Origin: Bifidobacterium choerinum
Lineage (GTDB): Bacteria > Actinomycetota > Actinomycetes > Actinomycetales > Bifidobacteriaceae
Length of the DNA: 64,000 nt
Direction of reading: 5' to 3'
NCBI RefSeq assembly: GCF_000741135.1
Contig: NZ_JGYU01000002.1
Location: forward strand, 310,022 to 374,021
Under the pieces are notes generated by a model that worked only from the letters and a program-made list of their open reading frames with translations, searched no databases and was not told the DNA's origin. The number at the start of each line of letters is the position of its first letter. Position 1 is the stretch's first letter. The position numbers and the translations under genes are program-made. Shown here piece by piece: positions 37,564-46,083 of this stretch.

Positions 37564-38901
37564 ATGAGCGAACGAACAACGAACAAGCAGACTGCGGCCG
37601 TGGACGAACCGCTGTCGGTGTCGCAGCGCCTCGGCCGGCTGCAGTTCCATCGTTCGGGCAAGTTCCGCATCCTGCAGCTCGCCGACATCCAGGACGGGCC
37701 GAAGGTCTCGCCGGACACGATCAGCCTCATCGAAGCCGCGTTGACGAGCGCGCGTCCCGACCTCGTCGTCTTCTCCGGCAACCAGATCGCCGGATACGAT
37801 CCCGCCTACGTCGCCACCTTCTGCAAACGCCATTGGAAGAAGCCGGCGCCGACCGCGCGTCGTGAGGCGGAGCTCGAGCAGACGCGCGAGCGGGTGCGCG
37901 CGTCGATCCGCCAGTTCGTCACGCCGATGGTGAACGCCGGCGTCCCATGGGCCGTCACCTACGGCAACCACGATTTCCAGTGCGGACTGAGCAACGCGCA
38001 GCTCGACGCGATCTACCACGAGTTCAAAGGCTGCCTCAACCCCGTCATCACCGCGCATATGAAGCAGCAGATGCACCTCGACGACCTGTTCCCGCCGCTC
38101 GACGCGGACGACGTGTGCGTGCGCACGACGGCGCCGGCGCTCGCCGACGAGGTCGCCTATGCGTGCGAGTCGGGCACCTTCGCATTGCCGGTCGCGAACG
38201 AGCATGGCGAGACGATCCTCGGCGTCGTGCTCGTCGATTCCGGCGACTACGCGCCGACAGGCGGCTACGGCGCGCCGGCACCGCGCGCGTTGGCGTTCCT
38301 GCGCGCGGTGCCGGCGGCGCTGGGGACGCAGGCGAAATCGATCGTCTTCCAGCATACGGCGGTGCCGCAGTATTATCAGCTGCTCAAGCCGGTGGCGGCG
38401 ACGGCCGCGCACGCCGTCGAAGGGTACCGGATGTTCTCCGGACAGTACTACACGCTCGACGACGCGAAGACGGCGCCCGGCGGCTACATCGGCGAGGGCA
38501 TCAGCTGCCCCGACGACGACAGCGGCGAATTCGCGATCCTGCGGGACACGCATGCGTATTTCGCGATCTCGGCCGGGCATGACCATCGCAACGCCTTCGA
38601 CGGCGTCGCCGACGGCATACGCATGATCGCGTCGCCGACCTGCGGATTCGGCTCCTACGGGCCGGTGCCGGAACGGCGCGCGGCTCGGCTGTTCGAATTC
38701 GACATCCGTCATCCCTACGAGCCGCGCACGCAGCTGCTCGCGTTCGGCGACCTCGTCGGCAAGCCCAGCTCGAAGAAGGCCTACGTGTACGGAATGACCG
38801 CCGAATCGAAGCCGAAGAGCGAAGGCGTCAACCTGCTGCACAAGCCGACGATGCTCAGCCGCATCCTCCACTCGATCGCGAAGAACCTGTTCGGCCGTTA
38901 G
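37564..38901 (+). CDS. Calcineurin-like metallophosphoesterase
   Basis: The 445-residue protein has the metal-site motifs LQLADIQDG, VVFSGNQIAG and AVTYGNHDF, and a distal AGHDH block. These enzymes hydrolyse phosphomonoesters or diesters using two metal ions. The second motif reads GNQI where family members usually have GD, so a bridging Asp may be replaced by Asn. There is no SD; TACTGT (37551-37556) lies 7 nt upstream. The substrate is unknown. It stands alone between the tRNA operon and a 52-bp repeat. Confidence 0.88.
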   Translation: MSERTTNKQTAAVDEPLSVSQRLGRLQFHRSGKFRILQLADIQDGPKVSPDTISLIEAALTSARPDLVVFSGNQIAGYDPAYVATFCKRHWKKPAPTARREAELEQTRERVRASIRQFVTPMVNAGVPWAVTYGNHDFQCGLSNAQLDAIYHEFKGCLNPVITAHMKQQMHLDDLFPPLDADDVCVRTTAPALADEVAYACESGTFALPVANEHGETILGVVLVDSGDYAPTGGYGAPAPRALAFLRAVPAALGTQAKSIVFQHTAVPQYYQLLKPVAATAAHAVEGYRMFSGQYYTLDDAKTAPGGYIGEGISCPDDDSGEFAILRDTHAYFAISAGHDHRNAFDGVADGIRMIASPTCGFGSYGPVPERRAARLFEFDIRHPYEPRTQLLAFGDLVGKPSSKKAYVYGMTAESKPKSEGVNLLHKPTMLSRILHSIAKNLFGR

Positions 38902-38920
38902 GGGCCGTGCGGCAGCATGT

Positions 38921-39037
38921 AGGTGGGTTTACGCGCAGAATGCCATTTGTGGTTGCTGCGATGGTATTCTATAGGTGAGACTACGTGCAGAATGCCGTTG
39001 GAAGGGTGCTCGGTGGCATTCTATGGGTGGATATGCG
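38921..39037. repeat. 52-bp tandem repeat, two full copies and a partial third
   Basis: Units start at 38921, 38973 and 39025 (AGGTG/AGGTG/GGGTG). Each full copy contains GCAGAATGCC at the same place (38935 and 38987) and an inverted AGAATGCC...GGNATTCT that would fold into a hairpin. The third copy breaks off after about 13 bp, close to the terminator. Confidence 0.78.
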
Positions 39038-39038
39038 T

Positions 39039-39064
39039 AAGGGGACCGGTGATGCGGTCCCCTT
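39039..39064. terminator. Terminator between metallophosphoesterase and ltbR-like gene
   Basis: A perfect 10-bp stem (AAGGGGACCG and its complement) with a GTGATG loop, between convergent genes. Confidence 0.7.
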
Positions 39065-39129
39065 GATGGCCCTTGAAGGGCATGGCTTTGACGCTGTCCG
39101 TGGTGCACGGCCTGTGGCCGGCGGAAGCG

Positions 39130-40035
39130 TCAGCGGCTGATGCTCGCCTTGATCAGCGCGTCGGTCAGATACTTGCCGGCGCCCATGACGAGCGGGGCGA
39201 AGCGGTGGCCCGGGTTCGATCCCATGCGGCCGCTCGGGCCGGAAATCGAGATCGCGGCGATGACCTGACCGGAGGCGTTGCGGATCGGCGCCGAGATCGA
39301 GCAGACGCCCTCATCGCGTTCGTTGATCGACTCGGCCCAGCCGCGCTTGCGGACGGCGGCGAGCTTCGCCGCCGAGAAGCGGGCGTGTCGCAGGCCCTGA
39401 CGCAGGCAGTCGGAATCCTCCCAGGCGAGCAGGATCTGCGCGGCGGAGCCCGCCTCCATCGACAGCATCGCGCCGACCGGGATCGAATCACGCAGTCCGC
39501 TCGCACGTTCGACGGCGGCGATGCAGACGCGCTGTTCGCCCTGACGGCGGTAAATCTGCGCCGATTCGCCGGTGCGGTCGAGCAGCGTCTGCAGGATCGG
39601 TCCGGCGGCCGTGAGCAGACGGTCCTCGCCGGCGGCGGCGGCGAGCTCGGCGAAGCGCGAGCCGAGCACGAAGCGGCCGTGCTGGTCGCGCAGCACGAAG
39701 TGGTGCCGTTCGAGCGCGATCGCCAGACGGTGCGCGGTCGGACGCGCAAGCTTCGTCTGGCTGACGAGCTGTCCGAGCGTGGCGGGGCCGGACTCGAGCG
39801 CATCGAGGATCTTGACGGTCTTGTCGAGCACGCCGACGCCGGAATGGATCTCATGGTCCTGCGCGATCGGACCGTTCGTCATCGACATGTGCAGGTCGTG
39901 GTGCGGCGCCTCGGCCGCAGCGGCATCGGAGGCGGTCGCCCCGGTTTCGGATGTGGGCATGGCGGCGTCGACGGATTCTGTCGCGGCCTCATCGAGCTGC
40001 TGCTCGGGTTTTGCGGATAGCGTATTTGAAGTCAT
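39130..40035 (-). CDS. IclR-family regulator, LtbR/NdgR-like
   Basis: The 301-residue protein has an unusual acidic, Ala-rich N-terminal 60 residues. A winged helix (LGQLVSQTKLARPTAHRLAI) and the IclR effector domain follow (ISAPIRNASGQVIAAISISG; GSNPGHRFAPLVMGAGKYL). It is divergent from leuCD, the place of LtbR in corynebacteria and NdgR in streptomycetes, which repress leuCD and other amino acid genes. A -10 CATAAT lies 6 nt before the ATG with no SD, suggesting a leaderless transcript. Repression of leuCD and itself is inferred from the shared intergenic motifs. Confidence 0.85.
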   Translation of the reverse strand: MTSNTLSAKPEQQLDEAATESVDAAMPTSETGATASDAAAAEAPHHDLHMSMTNGPIAQDHEIHSGVGVLDKTVKILDALESGPATLGQLVSQTKLARPTAHRLAIALERHHFVLRDQHGRFVLGSRFAELAAAAGEDRLLTAAGPILQTLLDRTGESAQIYRRQGEQRVCIAAVERASGLRDSIPVGAMLSMEAGSAAQILLAWEDSDCLRQGLRHARFSAAKLAAVRKRGWAESINERDEGVCSISAPIRNASGQVIAAISISGPSGRMGSNPGHRFAPLVMGAGKYLTDALIKASISR

Positions 40036-40041
40036 GCCGAC

Positions 40042-40070
40042 ATTATGCCATCTCACATAATGAAACGCAA
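40042..40070 (-). promoter_or_regulatory. ltbR-like gene promoter with operator-like motif
   Basis: On the minus strand, TTGCGT (40070-40065), a 17-bp spacer and CATAAT (40047-40042). The spacer region carries TCTCACATAATGA (40051-40063, plus strand), which resembles the leuC site at 40183. Confidence 0.5.
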
Positions 40071-40165
40071 AATCGAGGGGTGGAGCCTTTCGCGCAGCGG
40101 GCGGACGCCGGTGCGAAATGCTCGCAGAATGCTGGAATTGCAACGATTCTCGCCGTCTTAATCTG

Positions 40166-40197
40166 TTTACCAAACCTCCCTATCTCATATAGTGACG
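40166..40197 (+). promoter_or_regulatory. leuCD promoter with LtbR-like operator
   Basis: TTTACC (40166-40171), a 16-bp spacer and TATAGT (40188-40193). The -10 lies within TCTCATATAGTGACG (40183-40197), similar to the CA(T/C)ATAGTG-type motif I recall for LtbR. The leader to leuC is about 105 nt. Confidence 0.6.
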
Positions 40198-40304
40198 TGC
40201 GCACGATGTCTTGAAAGATGAACTCATAAGCTGAACGGACATGTGAACCGCGCTGCTGGACGGATTGACAGACGCGACCATTTTTTGTAGGAGGAAGACC
40301 GAGC

Positions 40305-41708
40305 ATGGGAATGACACTGGCCGAAAAGGTCTGGGCTGATCATTTGGTACGCAAGGGCGACGACGGCGCCCCCGACCTGCTGTACATCGACCTGATGCTC
40401 ATGCACGAGGTGACGAGCCCGCAGGCCTTCGAGGGGCTGCGCCTCGCCGGCCGCACCCCGCGCCACGTCGACCAGCTCATCGCGACCGAGGATCACAACA
40501 CGCCCACCGTCGACATCGACCGGCCGAACCCGGACGAGACGAGCGCGACGCAGCTGACGACGCTCGAGAAGAACTGCAAGGAGTTCGGCGTACGTCTGCA
40601 CCCGCTCGGCGACGCCGACCAGGGCATCGTCCACGCGTTCGCGCCGATGCTCGGCCTGACGCAGCCGGGCATGACGATCGTGTGCGGCGACTCGCACACC
40701 TCGACGCACGGCGCGTTCGGCGCGCTCGCCTTCGGCATCGGCACCTCCGAGGTCGAGCATGTGATGGCGACGCAGACACTCAGCCTCAAGCCGTTCAAGA
40801 CGATGGCGATCAACATCGACGGCGATCTGCCGGCGGACGTCAGCGCGAAGGACATCATCCTCGCGATCATCGCGAAGATCGGCACCGGCGGCGGCCAGGG
40901 TTACGTGCTCGAATACCGCGGCAAGGCCATCGAGAACCTGTCGATGGACGCGCGCATGACGATCTGCAACATGAGCATCGAGGCGGGCGCGCGTGCCGGC
41001 ATGATCGCCCCCGACGAGACGACCTTCGCGTATCTCAAGGACCGTCCGCACGCGCCGAAGGGCGAGCTGTGGGACCAGGCGGTCGAGTACTGGAAGACGC
41101 TGAAGACCGACGACGACGCGCAGTTCGACGCCGAGGTCACGCTGCGCGCCGAGGACCTCGAGCCCTTCGTCACCTGGGGCACGAACCCCGGCCAGGGCGT
41201 GCCGATCTCCGGCAGCGTCCCGGCGCCCGAGGACTTCGCCGACGCGACCGAACGCGCCGCCGCCGAGCGCGCGCTCGACTACATGGGCCTCGAGGCGGGC
41301 ACGCCGATCCGCGACATCCCGGTGGACACGGTGTTCATCGGCTCGTGCACGAACGGCCGCATCGAGGACCTGCGCATCGCCGCCGAGATCATGAAGGGCC
41401 ACAAGAAGGCCGATTCGATCCACCGCGTGCTCGTCGTGCCGGCGTCCTCGCGCATCCGCCTGCAGGCGGAGGAGGAGGGCCTCGACCAGATCTTCAAGGG
41501 CTTCGGCGCCGAATGGCGCAACGCCGGCTGCTCGATGTGCCTCGGCATGAACCCGGACAAGCTCGTCGTCGGCGAACGTTCGATCTCCACGTCCAACCGC
41601 AACTTCGAGGGCCGTCAGGGCAAGGGCTCGCGCACGCATCTCGCGTCGCCGGCCGTGGCCGCCGCGACGGCGATCCGCGGCACGATCTCGACGCCCGCCG
41701 ACCTGTAA
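40305..41708 (+). CDS. leuC: 3-isopropylmalate dehydratase, large subunit
   Basis: The aconitase-family subunit isomerises 2- to 3-isopropylmalate. [14 protein letters not shown], [19 protein letters not shown] and the Fe-S cysteines ([22 protein letters not shown]) are all present. The length of 467 residues is standard. SD AGGAGG is 10 nt before the ATG. leuD follows after 25 nt. Control by the divergent IclR regulator is likely. Confidence 0.97.
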   Translation: MGMTLAEKVWADHLVRKGDDGAPDLLYIDLMLMHEVTSPQAFEGLRLAGRTPRHVDQLIATEDHNTPTVDIDRPNPDETSATQLTTLEKNCKEFGVRLHPLGDADQGIVHAFAPMLGLTQPGMTIVCGDSHTSTHGAFGALAFGIGTSEVEHVMATQTLSLKPFKTMAINIDGDLPADVSAKDIILAIIAKIGTGGGQGYVLEYRGKAIENLSMDARMTICNMSIEAGARAGMIAPDETTFAYLKDRPHAPKGELWDQAVEYWKTLKTDDDAQFDAEVTLRAEDLEPFVTWGTNPGQGVPISGSVPAPEDFADATERAAAERALDYMGLEAGTPIRDIPVDTVFIGSCTNGRIEDLRIAAEIMKGHKKADSIHRVLVVPASSRIRLQAEEEGLDQIFKGFGAEWRNAGCSMCLGMNPDKLVVGERSISTSNRNFEGRQGKGSRTHLASPAVAAATAIRGTISTPADL

Positions 41709-41733
41709 AGCATTCCAGAAAAGGACGTTAACG

Positions 41734-42414
41734 ATGGAAAAACTCACGACATTGACCGGAACCGGCGTCCCGCTGCGCCGTTCGAACGTCGACACCGACC
41801 AGATCATCCCGGCCGTATTCCTCAAGCGCGTGACGCGCACCGGATTCGACGACGCGCTGTTCTACGCGTGGCGCCGCGACCCCGACTTCGTGCTCAACAA
41901 GCCGGAATACGCCGACGGCCAGATCCTCGTGGCGGGCCCCGACTTCGGCATCGGCTCGTCGCGCGAGCACGCCGTCTGGGCGCTGCATGACTACGGATTC
42001 CGCGTCGTCATCGCGTCGCGCTTCGCCGACATCTTCTACGGCAACACGGCGAAGAACGGCGTCCTCGCGGCGATCATGCCGCAGGAGAGCGTCGAGCTGC
42101 TGTGGAAGCTGCTCGAGGAGGAGCCAGGCCGTCAGATGACCGTCGACCTCGAGACGCGCACCGTGACCTGCGGCGACGTCGTGCTGCCCTTCGAGGTCAG
42201 CGACTACGTGCGCTGGCGTCTGATGAACGGCTACGACGACATCGACCTGACGCTGCAGCACGAGAACGACATCGCCGCCTACGAGGCGATGCGCGCCGAG
42301 CGCTTCCCGTTCAAGCCGAAGACGATCCCGGCGCTGCACGAGCCGGAGCAGCCGATCGAATCGGCGCGCGAGCCGCAGACCGACGATTGGGACGGCCCGA
42401 TCGGCGTACGCTGA
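41734..42414 (+). CDS. leuD: 3-isopropylmalate dehydratase, small subunit
   Basis: The swivel-domain partner of LeuC, 226 residues. [38 protein letters not shown] and [13 protein letters not shown] are the conserved blocks. SD AAAGGACG is upstream of the ATG. It completes the leuCD operon. Confidence 0.97.
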   Translation: MEKLTTLTGTGVPLRRSNVDTDQIIPAVFLKRVTRTGFDDALFYAWRRDPDFVLNKPEYADGQILVAGPDFGIGSSREHAVWALHDYGFRVVIASRFADIFYGNTAKNGVLAAIMPQESVELLWKLLEEEPGRQMTVDLETRTVTCGDVVLPFEVSDYVRWRLMNGYDDIDLTLQHENDIAAYEAMRAERFPFKPKTIPALHEPEQPIESAREPQTDDWDGPIGVR

Positions 42415-42422
42415 GACGAACG

Positions 42423-42428
42423 TATAAT
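42423..42428 (+). promoter_or_regulatory. -10 element of AsnC-domain gene
   Basis: A perfect TATAAT 63 nt before the start codon and 8 nt after the leuD stop; the -35 region is poor. Confidence 0.5.
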
Positions 42429-42491
42429 GGGCGCGGCGGGCAGCGCTGGCCGCGCCCGCGAACGAAGTCGTCACCAAGTGAAGGAGCAGCG

Positions 42492-42770
42492 ATGGCGGAT
42501 GCGATTGTGTTGATCACGACGGACAGCGATATGGTCGGCGATGCCGCGAAGCGCATCGTCGAACTCGACGGTGTGCGCGACGTCTACTCGGTGGCCGGCG
42601 ATGTCGACCTCGTGGCCGTCGTCTCCGCCGACCGTTTCGAGAACCTCGCGCAGATCATCCCCGAAGGCATCGCGAAGGTGGACGGCGTCGCCGCCACGCA
42701 GACGCTGATGGCCTTCCGCACGTATTCGAAGGAGGACGAGGAGGCCGCCTTCGACCTCGGCGGCGACTGA
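42492..42770 (+). CDS. Stand-alone Lrp/AsnC ligand-binding domain protein
   Basis: The 92-residue protein consists only of the alpha-beta effector domain (RAM/AsnC_trans_reg): ADAIVLITTDSDMVGDAAKR and VAGDVDLVAVVSADRFENLA. There is no DNA-binding helix-turn-helix. Such short proteins bind amino acids and form ring-like assemblies; their role is unclear. The position behind leuCD suggests an amino acid link but it has its own TATAAT. SD AAGGAG is 5 nt before the ATG. Confidence 0.88.
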   Translation: MADAIVLITTDSDMVGDAAKRIVELDGVRDVYSVAGDVDLVAVVSADRFENLAQIIPEGIAKVDGVAATQTLMAFRTYSKEDEEAAFDLGGD

Positions 42771-42785
42771 CCGCCCGTACATGAC

Positions 42786-42865
42786 TCGTCGGATATGCGA
42801 AGCCGGCGGCCGTGTCCCGTGCATCCGCACGACGGATACGGCCGCCGGCTTCGCATATCCGACGA
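42786..42865. terminator. 28-bp bidirectional terminator
   Basis: A perfect 28-bp stem (arms 42786-42813 and 42838-42865) encloses a 24-nt loop that itself contains CGTGC/GCACG. It lies between convergent genes. Confidence 0.85.
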
Positions 42866-42877
42866 CGATGGCGCCCG

Positions 42878-44224
42878 TCAGTCGTCCTGCTCGGCGACGG
42901 CCTTCGCCGCGATGGCGCCGACGTAGTAGATCGGCTGGTCGAAGTTCGGCTGGAACAGGAAGTCGACGTTGGCGAGCATGTCGATCGTGAACCTCGCCTG
43001 GATCGCCACCGACACGGCGTTCGCGGCGCCGGAGACGTCGACCGACGAGCAGAACTGCGCGCCCTTGACGAGCCGCGTGCTCGGATCCCAGGTCAGGATC
43101 GACGTGACCGGAGCCGTCGTCGTCATGAAGGCGGGGCGGTAGTCCTCGACGAGTTCTGTCGAACGGATGTCCATGCCGCGGCGGTCGGCGTCGCCCTGCG
43201 TCAGGCCGGACGCGGAGAGCGACAGGTCGTAGAGCTGCACGGCGCTCGTCGCCTGCGTGCCCATGTACTTGCGCGTCGGCCGTTCGATGTTCGCGCCGAC
43301 GAGCATGCCCTGGCGCACGGCGTTCGTCGCGAGCGGGATGTAGTCGTGCGCACCGGTCGGGTTGTACAGGATGGTCGCGCTGTCGCCGGCCGCATACACG
43401 TAGGGCGTCGACGTCTGCATGTATTCGTTCGTGATGATCGCGCCGTTGTCCATCATGTCGAGCTGTCCGCGCACGAGGTCGGTGTTCGGCAGGAACCCGA
43501 CCGCGAGCACGGCGAACTGCGCCGTGTATTCGCCCTGGTCGGTGACGACGGTGACCGTGTCGTCCTCGTCGTCGCGGAAGGCGACGACCTTCTCGCCGAG
43601 CGCGAGCGTCACGCCGTGCGCACGGTAGCGTTCCTCCACCTGATCGGTGATCGGCTTGTCGAAGTTGTTGGCGAGCACGCGGTCGGCGGCGTCGACGAGC
43701 GTCGTCTCGACGCCGACGTCGCTGAACTGCTCGGCGAGTTCGGCGCCGATGTAGCCGGCGCCGACGACGACGACCGATTTCGCGTCCGTCGAACGCTCCT
43801 TGAGCTCGACCGCGTCGTCCCAGTTCTTGCACAGCTGCACGCGCTTCGAATCGATGCCCGGGATCGACGGCACGACCGGGCGCGAGCCGGTCGTCACGAC
43901 GAGCTTGTCGAACGGCAGCGTCGCCGTGTCGCCGGTCTCGAGATCGCGGTACTCGAGCGTCTTCTCGGCGACGTGCACGTCGGTGACGTCGGTGCGCATG
44001 TGCATCGTCGCGCCGGCCGCCTCGAGCTGCGCGGGCGACGAGTAGAACATCTTCTTCGGATCGGACACATGGTCGCCGACCCACAGCGCGATGCCGCACG
44101 AGAGGAACGACACGGTGGCGTTGCGTTCGAAGACCTGCACATCCCAGTCCGGGTGCGCGTGCAGGATCGACGTCGCGGCGAAGGTGCCCGCGTGCGTGCA
44201 GCCGATGATTGCGACAGTGGTCAT
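42878..44224 (-). CDS. nox: NADH oxidase (FAD-dependent, water-forming type)
   Basis: The 448-residue flavoprotein belongs to the NADH oxidase/peroxidase/CoA-disulfide reductase family. It has an N-terminal FAD motif (AIIGCTHAGTF), the redox-active Cys43 in SFLSCGIALWVGD, an NAD motif (VVVGAGYIGAELAEQ) and YVYAAGDSATILYNP. The SFLSCGIAL context is typical of oxidases that reduce O2 to water, which would help an anaerobe remove oxygen. SD AAGGAGACTTTC precedes the ATG. H2O2-forming or disulfide-reducing activity cannot be excluded. Confidence 0.9.
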   Translation of the reverse strand: MTTVAIIGCTHAGTFAATSILHAHPDWDVQVFERNATVSFLSCGIALWVGDHVSDPKKMFYSSPAQLEAAGATMHMRTDVTDVHVAEKTLEYRDLETGDTATLPFDKLVVTTGSRPVVPSIPGIDSKRVQLCKNWDDAVELKERSTDAKSVVVVGAGYIGAELAEQFSDVGVETTLVDAADRVLANNFDKPITDQVEERYRAHGVTLALGEKVVAFRDDEDDTVTVVTDQGEYTAQFAVLAVGFLPNTDLVRGQLDMMDNGAIITNEYMQTSTPYVYAAGDSATILYNPTGAHDYIPLATNAVRQGMLVGANIERPTRKYMGTQATSAVQLYDLSLSASGLTQGDADRRGMDIRSTELVEDYRPAFMTTTAPVTSILTWDPSTRLVKGAQFCSSVDVSGAANAVSVAIQARFTIDMLANVDFLFQPNFDQPIYYVGAIAAKAVAEQDD

Positions 44225-44404
44225 GAAAGTCTCCTTCGATGGTCGTGACATGGCCGTCCGATGCGCCTCGCGTGGCGGGCGGCCGGTCGCTGTCTTCCGA
44301 TGATAGGTGCGCCGCGACGGCCGCGACGCGGTTTTGCGCGCAACGCCGAGCGCGGGCGTCACGCGCGCCGCACGCGAGGCCCCGGCGACTTACATGCCTT
44401 ATGG

Positions 44405-44410
44405 CACAAT
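44405..44410 (+). promoter_or_regulatory. -10 element of murA transcript
   Basis: CACAAT, 9 nt before the small frame at 44420 and 145 nt before the murA start. Confidence 0.4.
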
Positions 44411-44419
44411 GAAAGGCTG

Positions 44420-44491
44420 ATGGGTGACGGCGCGGACGGCCGCGGAAATAAAAACGGCGACGCGCAGGTAGATATACAGAAAGACGAATGA
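44420..44491 (+). CDS. Possible 23-residue leader peptide upstream of murA
   Basis: ATG 44420 to TGA 44491 encodes MGDGADGRGNKN..., a hydrophilic acidic peptide. It starts 9 nt after CACAAT and could be translated almost without a leader. The DNA here is more A-rich than the surrounding genes. No family is recognised; it may be chance. Confidence 0.28.
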   Translation: MGDGADGRGNKNGDAQVDIQKDE

Positions 44492-44554
44492 ACTTACTCG
44501 GGAGACGCCGCGTTGCACCTCCCGCAGCAGCGACAAGACACGAAAGAGGTAGAC

Positions 44555-45880
44555 GTGGCCGAACATACTGATGACGTGCTGCACGTCGTTGGCGGCAAAC
44601 CGCTCAACGGAACGATCAAGGTCCGCGGAGCCAAGAACTTCGTCAGCAAGGCGATGGTCGCCGCGCTGCTCGCGCCGGGCACGAGCGTGCTCAAGAACGT
44701 GCCGGAGATCCGCGACGTGCACGTCGTCTCCGACCTGCTGCGCCTGCACGGCGTGAACGTGGACGTTGACGGATCCGAGGGCGTCGTGACGATCGACGCG
44801 ACGAACGTGCAGCTCGCCGACGTCGCCGACGTCGACACGCTCTCCGGTTCGAGCCGCATCCCGATCCTGTTCTCCGGCCCGCTGCTGCACCGCCTCGGCG
44901 AGGCCTTCATCCCGGCGCTCGGCGGCTGCAACATCGGCGGACGCCCGATCGATTTCCATCTCGAGACGCTGCGCAAGCTCGGCGCCGACGTGGACAAGGA
45001 GCACAAGGACGGCATCCACATCACGGCGCCGAACGGCCTGCACGGCGCGAAGATCCATCTGCCGTACCCGTCGGTCGGCGCGACCGAGCAGACGCTGCTC
45101 GCCGCCGTGCTCGCGGACGGCAAGACCGAACTGTCCGGCGCGGCGACCGAGCCGGAGATCATGGATCTCGTGGCCGTGCTGCAGAAAATGGGCGCGATCA
45201 TCTCAGTGGACGTCGACCGCACGTTCCGCATCGAAGGCGTCAAGGAGCTCAAGGGCTACACGCACACGGCGCTCACCGACCGCATCGAGGCGGCGAGCTG
45301 GGCCTCGGCGGCGCTCGCGACGCACGGCGACATCTTCGTCAAGGGCGCGACGCAGCCGGAGATGATGACCTTCCTCAACGTGTTCCGCAAGATCGGCGGC
45401 GAGTTCGACATCACCGACCGCGGCATCCGCTTCTGGCATCCGGGCGGCGACCTCAAGCCGGTCGCGATCGAGACCGACGTGCACCCGGGCTTCATGACCG
45501 ATTGGCAGCAGCCGCTCGTCGTGGCGCTCACGCAGGCCAACGGCCTGAGCATCGTGCATGAGACCGTCTACGAGAACCGTTTCGGCTTCACGAAGCCGCT
45601 CGTGCAGATGGGCGCGACGATTCAGCTGTACCGTGAATGCCTCGGTTCGCTGCCGTGCCGGTTCCAGCAGCGCAACTACAAGCATTCGGCCGTCATCTTC
45701 GGGCCGACGCCGCTCGAGGGGCGCGACATCGACGTGCCGGATCTGCGCGGCGGATTCAGCCATCTGATCGCGGCGCTCACAGCGAAGGGCCCCTCCGACG
45801 TGCGCGGCATCAGCCTCATCGACCGTGGCTACGCGGACTTCCGCGGCAAGCTCACCGCGCTCGGCGCGCAGATCGACTGA
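44555..45880 (+). CDS. murA: UDP-N-acetylglucosamine 1-carboxyvinyltransferase
   Basis: It transfers enolpyruvate from PEP to UDP-GlcNAc, the first committed step of peptidoglycan synthesis. VRGAKNFVSKAMVAALLAPG is the N-terminal substrate site and GGCNIGGRPIDFHLE has the catalytic cysteine (Cys125), so fosfomycin sensitivity by this route is expected. The GTG at 44555 is chosen for the AGAGG 5 nt upstream; a TTG 14 codons earlier is an alternative. At 441 residues it is slightly longer than usual. Confidence 0.94.
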   Translation: MAEHTDDVLHVVGGKPLNGTIKVRGAKNFVSKAMVAALLAPGTSVLKNVPEIRDVHVVSDLLRLHGVNVDVDGSEGVVTIDATNVQLADVADVDTLSGSSRIPILFSGPLLHRLGEAFIPALGGCNIGGRPIDFHLETLRKLGADVDKEHKDGIHITAPNGLHGAKIHLPYPSVGATEQTLLAAVLADGKTELSGAATEPEIMDLVAVLQKMGAIISVDVDRTFRIEGVKELKGYTHTALTDRIEAASWASAALATHGDIFVKGATQPEMMTFLNVFRKIGGEFDITDRGIRFWHPGGDLKPVAIETDVHPGFMTDWQQPLVVALTQANGLSIVHETVYENRFGFTKPLVQMGATIQLYRECLGSLPCRFQQRNYKHSAVIFGPTPLEGRDIDVPDLRGGFSHLIAALTAKGPSDVRGISLIDRGYADFRGKLTALGAQID

Positions 45881-45922
45881 TCGCGAGGGCTTCGGCCCAC
45901 GATCACATACTTGTACCGCATG

Positions 45923-45953
45923 CCGGCCGGCTAGTTTCGTCCCAGCCGGCCGG
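45923..45953 (+). terminator. Terminator after murA
   Basis: CCGGCCGGCT and AGCCGGCCGG form a perfect 10-bp stem with an 11-nt loop. Confidence 0.7.
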
Positions 45954-45956
45954 TTC

Positions 45957-46039
45957 TGCGTATGTGTGCGCTGTGCGGGACGCTGGGGGGCGGTTTGGTG
46001 ACTCGGGGTGCGTATGTGTGCGCTGTGCGGGACGCTGGG
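45957..46039. repeat. 52-bp direct repeat, 31 bp perfectly conserved
   Basis: An identical 31-bp sequence (beginning TGCGTATGTGTGCGCTG) occurs at 45957-45987 and 46009-46039, exactly 52 bp apart. It fills the gap between the murA terminator and plsC. Confidence 0.85.
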
Positions 46040-46083
46040 AGAGCCGCGCCGGTTAAGTACGGTTCTCGGGGCACAATGGGGGC

